DNA of 7,801 bases from an uncultured Gammaproteobacteria bacterium (lineage in GTDB: Bacteria > Pseudomonadota > Gammaproteobacteria > Pseudomonadales > Pseudohongiellaceae): positions 1 through 7,801 of the forward strand of contig CAISYX010000220.1 of the NCBI GenBank assembly GCA_903889815.1. The letters run 5' to 3'. Positions 6,452-7,801 of this stretch are shown in pieces; position 1 is the stretch's first letter, and each line of letters opens with the position of its first letter. The translations under genes and the position numbers were made by a program. The notes under the pieces were generated by a model. That model searched no databases. It saw nothing but the letters and a program-made list of their open reading frames with translations, and was not told where the DNA came from.

Positions 6452-7302
6452 GGCCGCGCGCCTGCATTCGCGGGCAAGGTGCTCTGCCTGGGGCCGAGTG
6501 CGAGCTCCTGCAGGCGCCGCGCCTGCTCCAGTTCGGCCAGCAGTTCCGGAAACTCCGGAATGTGGTCGTCCCGCTCCAGCAGTGTTGCCACTGGCCCGAA
6601 GCGGCGGCAGGCGTACTCGTAGAGCGCCCAGACCTCGTCGCAGACGGGATGGTCGTGGGTGTCGATGATGTGCGTGGTGTTGTGGGTATGACCAGCCAGG
6701 TGGAACTGACGGATGGCGGCCGGATTCAGAGTATCGACGTAGGCGTAAGGGTCGAAGCCCAGATTGAAGCCGGAGACAAACACATTGTTGACGTCCAGCA
6801 GGATCTCGCAACCGGTGGCGCGCACCAGGGCGTTGATGAACTCTGCCTCTCCCATGGTGTCACTGCGAAAGCCCACGTAAACAGAAGGGTTCTCCAGCAC
6901 TATCTTGTGCTGCAGGTAGTCCTGAATCTGGCTGACCTTGGCGGCAACACCCTGCAGGTTGTCGGCGGTGTAGGAGATGGGCAGCAGATCGTGGGAAGTA
7001 AAACCGTTGAGGCCCGTCCAGCACAGGTGGTCGGATACCCACTCTGGCTGCACTTCGCGCACCAGCTGCTTGAGCTGGGCGAGATAGTCCATGTCCAGTG
7101 GTTCGCTGGTACCGACATTGAAGGACAATCCGTGCAGAACCACGGGGTAGTGCTCGCGGATACGGCGCAGGACGTCGCGGGGTTTGCCGCCGGGGGCCAG
7201 ATAGTTTTCGGTGATGAGTTCGAACCAGTCCACGCGCGTGGGCCAGTGGGTCAGCACATAGTCGTAGTGCACACTGCGCAAACCCAGGCCGAAACCAAGC
7301 AT
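6448..7302 (-). CDS. bufB: MNIO (DUF692) RiPP maturase, BufB type
   Basis: Multinuclear non-heme iron-dependent oxidase with a TIM-barrel fold. Relatives (MbnB, HvfB, BufB) oxidise Cys residues of a precursor peptide to heterocycles. It has 284 residues. Probable metal and active-site residues occupy the expected motifs: FELITENY at 27-34, His57 in VLHGLS, His92 in SDHLCW, Glu137 in LENPSVY, Asp170 with Asn172 and Asn173 in LLDVNN, His201 and His205 in FHLAGH, Asp214 and His216 in DTHDHPV, and Glu243 in LLERDD. The start is ATG 7302, giving MLGFGLGLR, the standard family N-terminus. GGGAG lies 6 nt upstream. An earlier GTG/ATG at 7368 would overlap the precursor gene. It follows the precursor by 26 bp and overlaps bufC by 4 bp. 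No metal ligand appears lost. Product type is inferred from family and neighbours. Confidence 0.92.
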   Translation of the reverse strand: MLGFGLGLRSVHYDYVLTHWPTRVDWFELITENYLAPGGKPRDVLRRIREHYPVVLHGLSFNVGTSEPLDMDYLAQLKQLVREVQPEWVSDHLCWTGLNGFTSHDLLPISYTADNLQGVAAKVSQIQDYLQHKIVLENPSVYVGFRSDTMGEAEFINALVRATGCEILLDVNNVFVSGFNLGFDPYAYVDTLNPAAIRQFHLAGHTHNTTHIIDTHDHPVCDEVWALYEYACRRFGPVATLLERDDHIPEFPELLAELEQARRLQELALGPRQSTLPANAGARP

Positions 7303-7308
7303 CGCGGA

Positions 7309-7313
7309 CTCCC
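7309..7313 (-). promoter_or_regulatory. Ribosome binding site fixing the maturase start
   Basis: GGGAG, 6 nt before the ATG at 7302, sits in the 26-bp gap after the precursor stop. It argues for this start over the longer frame that begins at 7368. Confidence 0.65.
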
Positions 7314-7328
7314 GTTCAGAGACGGCCC

Positions 7329-7801
7329 TTACAGGCTGGAGATCAGCTTGCCACCCAGCTTGGTGCACAGCTGTTCAGACACCGACACGCTGCCGGAGGC
7401 TATGGCGACGAAGCCGATACCGTGACAGCTGTTCTTGCCGGCGCAATTGTCGTTGCCATTGCCCTTGCAGGCGCTGAAGGTATTGCAGCTGAACAGGTCG
7501 TTGCAATACGCCACCTGGACGCCTTCTGCCACAGCCGCCGCCGGCGCAGCCGCGGCAGTGCTCACTTCCTTGCCGCCGAACTTGTCGCAGAAACTCTTGG
7601 AGACCATGGCGTGACCGCTGGCGAAGCTGACAAAGCCCATGCCTGCACAGGTATTCTTGCCGGCCCCGGCTTCGTTACCGAAGCCCTTGCACGCACTCTG
7701 GCCATGGCAGGACGTCAGGCCCTGGCAGAGGCTGACCTTTACCGGATCGGCTGCTTCCTGTGCGACAGTGCCGGCAGACATTGAAGCGCTGGCCATCAGC
7801 A
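7329..7801 (-). CDS. Secreted Cys-rich bufferin-like RiPP precursor, two modules, 5' end missing
   Basis: Probable substrate of the adjacent MNIO/DUF2063 pair. The frame stays open to the window edge, so the start and most of the signal peptide lie outside; numbering here uses the Met at 7796 as residue 1. The visible N-terminus is small-residue-rich with TVA before QEA at residue 12/13, a plausible signal peptidase I site, so a periplasmic product is expected. Module 1 (21-76) has Cys 24, 30, 36, 50 and 70. An Ala/Pro-rich linker (77-94) leads to module 2 (95-150) with Cys 98, 104, 110, 118, 124 and 144. The modules match without gaps at an offset of 74, with 31 of 56 identical. Shared motifs are SACKG, AGKN, GFV, ASG and GGK. 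Gly44 replaces the cysteine equivalent to Cys118. Known bufferins are copper-binding; a DUF2282/BufA relationship or a 6/12-Cys bufferin subtype fits best. Identity as the RiPP precursor is strong inference from context. Confidence 0.85.
   Translation of the reverse strand, partial: LMASASMSAGTVAQEAADPVKVSLCQGLTSCHGQSACKGFGNEAGAGKNTCAGMGFVSFASGHAMVSKSFCDKFGGKEVSTAAAAPAAAVAEGVQVAYCNDLFSCNTFSACKGNGNDNCAGKNSCHGIGFVAIASGSVSVSEQLCTKLGGKLISSL
7347..7514 (-). repeat. Cys-rich module 2 of the precursor (six Cys)
   Basis: Encodes residues 95-150. It keeps the full six-Cys pattern with spacings 6, 6, 8, 6 and 20 residues, and ends with a GGK motif as module 1 does. Confidence 0.85.
7569..7736 (-). repeat. 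Cys-rich module 1 of the precursor (five Cys)
   Basis: Encodes residues 21-76 of the visible precursor. It aligns to module 2 without gaps, with all five of its cysteines in register. The position matching the sixth cysteine is a GGG glycine codon at 7665-7667. Confidence 0.85.

Noticed and set aside
7303..7368. N-terminal extension of the MNIO protein starting at 7368
   Set aside because: The extension overlaps the precursor coding sequence and has no family resemblance. The ATG at 7302 has a good ribosome site and the canonical N-terminus.
6562..7425. A 287-residue plus-strand open frame opposite the MNIO gene
   Set aside because: It is the complement of a clear DUF692 gene and shows no motif of its own.
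7422..7784. A plus-strand frame opposite the precursor, with an Ala/Val-rich N-terminus resembling a signal peptide
   Set aside because: The minus-strand frame has a precise cysteine-conserving internal repeat, which selection on the plus strand would not give. The Ala/Val bias follows from the complement of Gly/Ala/Cys codons.

Overview
The window looks like chromosomal DNA from a GC-rich gammaproteobacterium. The evidence is a TatA/TatB/TatC trio, each subunit encoded separately, directly downstream of ubiB, hisI and hisE. That order resembles the Pseudomonas-type ubiB-hisI-hisE-tatABC block. A pip-dtd pair converges on tatC. I cannot name the genus from sequence alone.

Layout: (1) Bases 1-1275, plus strand: the 3' part of pip (prolyl aminopeptidase), then a complete dtd (D-aminoacyl-tRNA deacylase) with a 4-bp overlap. 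(2) Bases 1298-5459, minus strand, read from right to left: ubiB, hisI, hisE, tatA, tatB, tatC. These are tightly spaced or overlapping and look like one transcription unit: ubiquinone biosynthesis, two consecutive histidine-pathway steps as separate (unfused) genes, and the twin-arginine translocase. (3) Bases 5460-5608: a 149-bp gap with an AT-rich patch and several small dyads, probably holding the ubiB promoter. (4) Bases 5609-7801, minus strand: a RiPP-type metallophore cassette. From right to left it has a secreted Cys-rich precursor whose 5' end lies beyond the window, an MNIO (DUF692) maturase, and a DUF2063 partner (HvfC/BufC type).

The cassette is the most interesting part. The precursor is two gapless copies of one Cys-rich module offset by exactly 74 residues, with 31 of 56 aligned residues identical. 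The second copy has six cysteines and the first five, because one position is Gly. The precursor stop lies 26 bp before the maturase start, and the maturase overlaps its partner by ATGA, so the three are very likely one operon. By analogy with bufferins, the MNIO enzyme with its DUF2063 partner would convert cysteines of the precursor to copper-binding heterocycles, and the product would act in the periplasm. The function and metal are inferred from family membership, not shown by this sequence.

No tRNA, rRNA, CRISPR array, insertion sequence or phage gene was seen.
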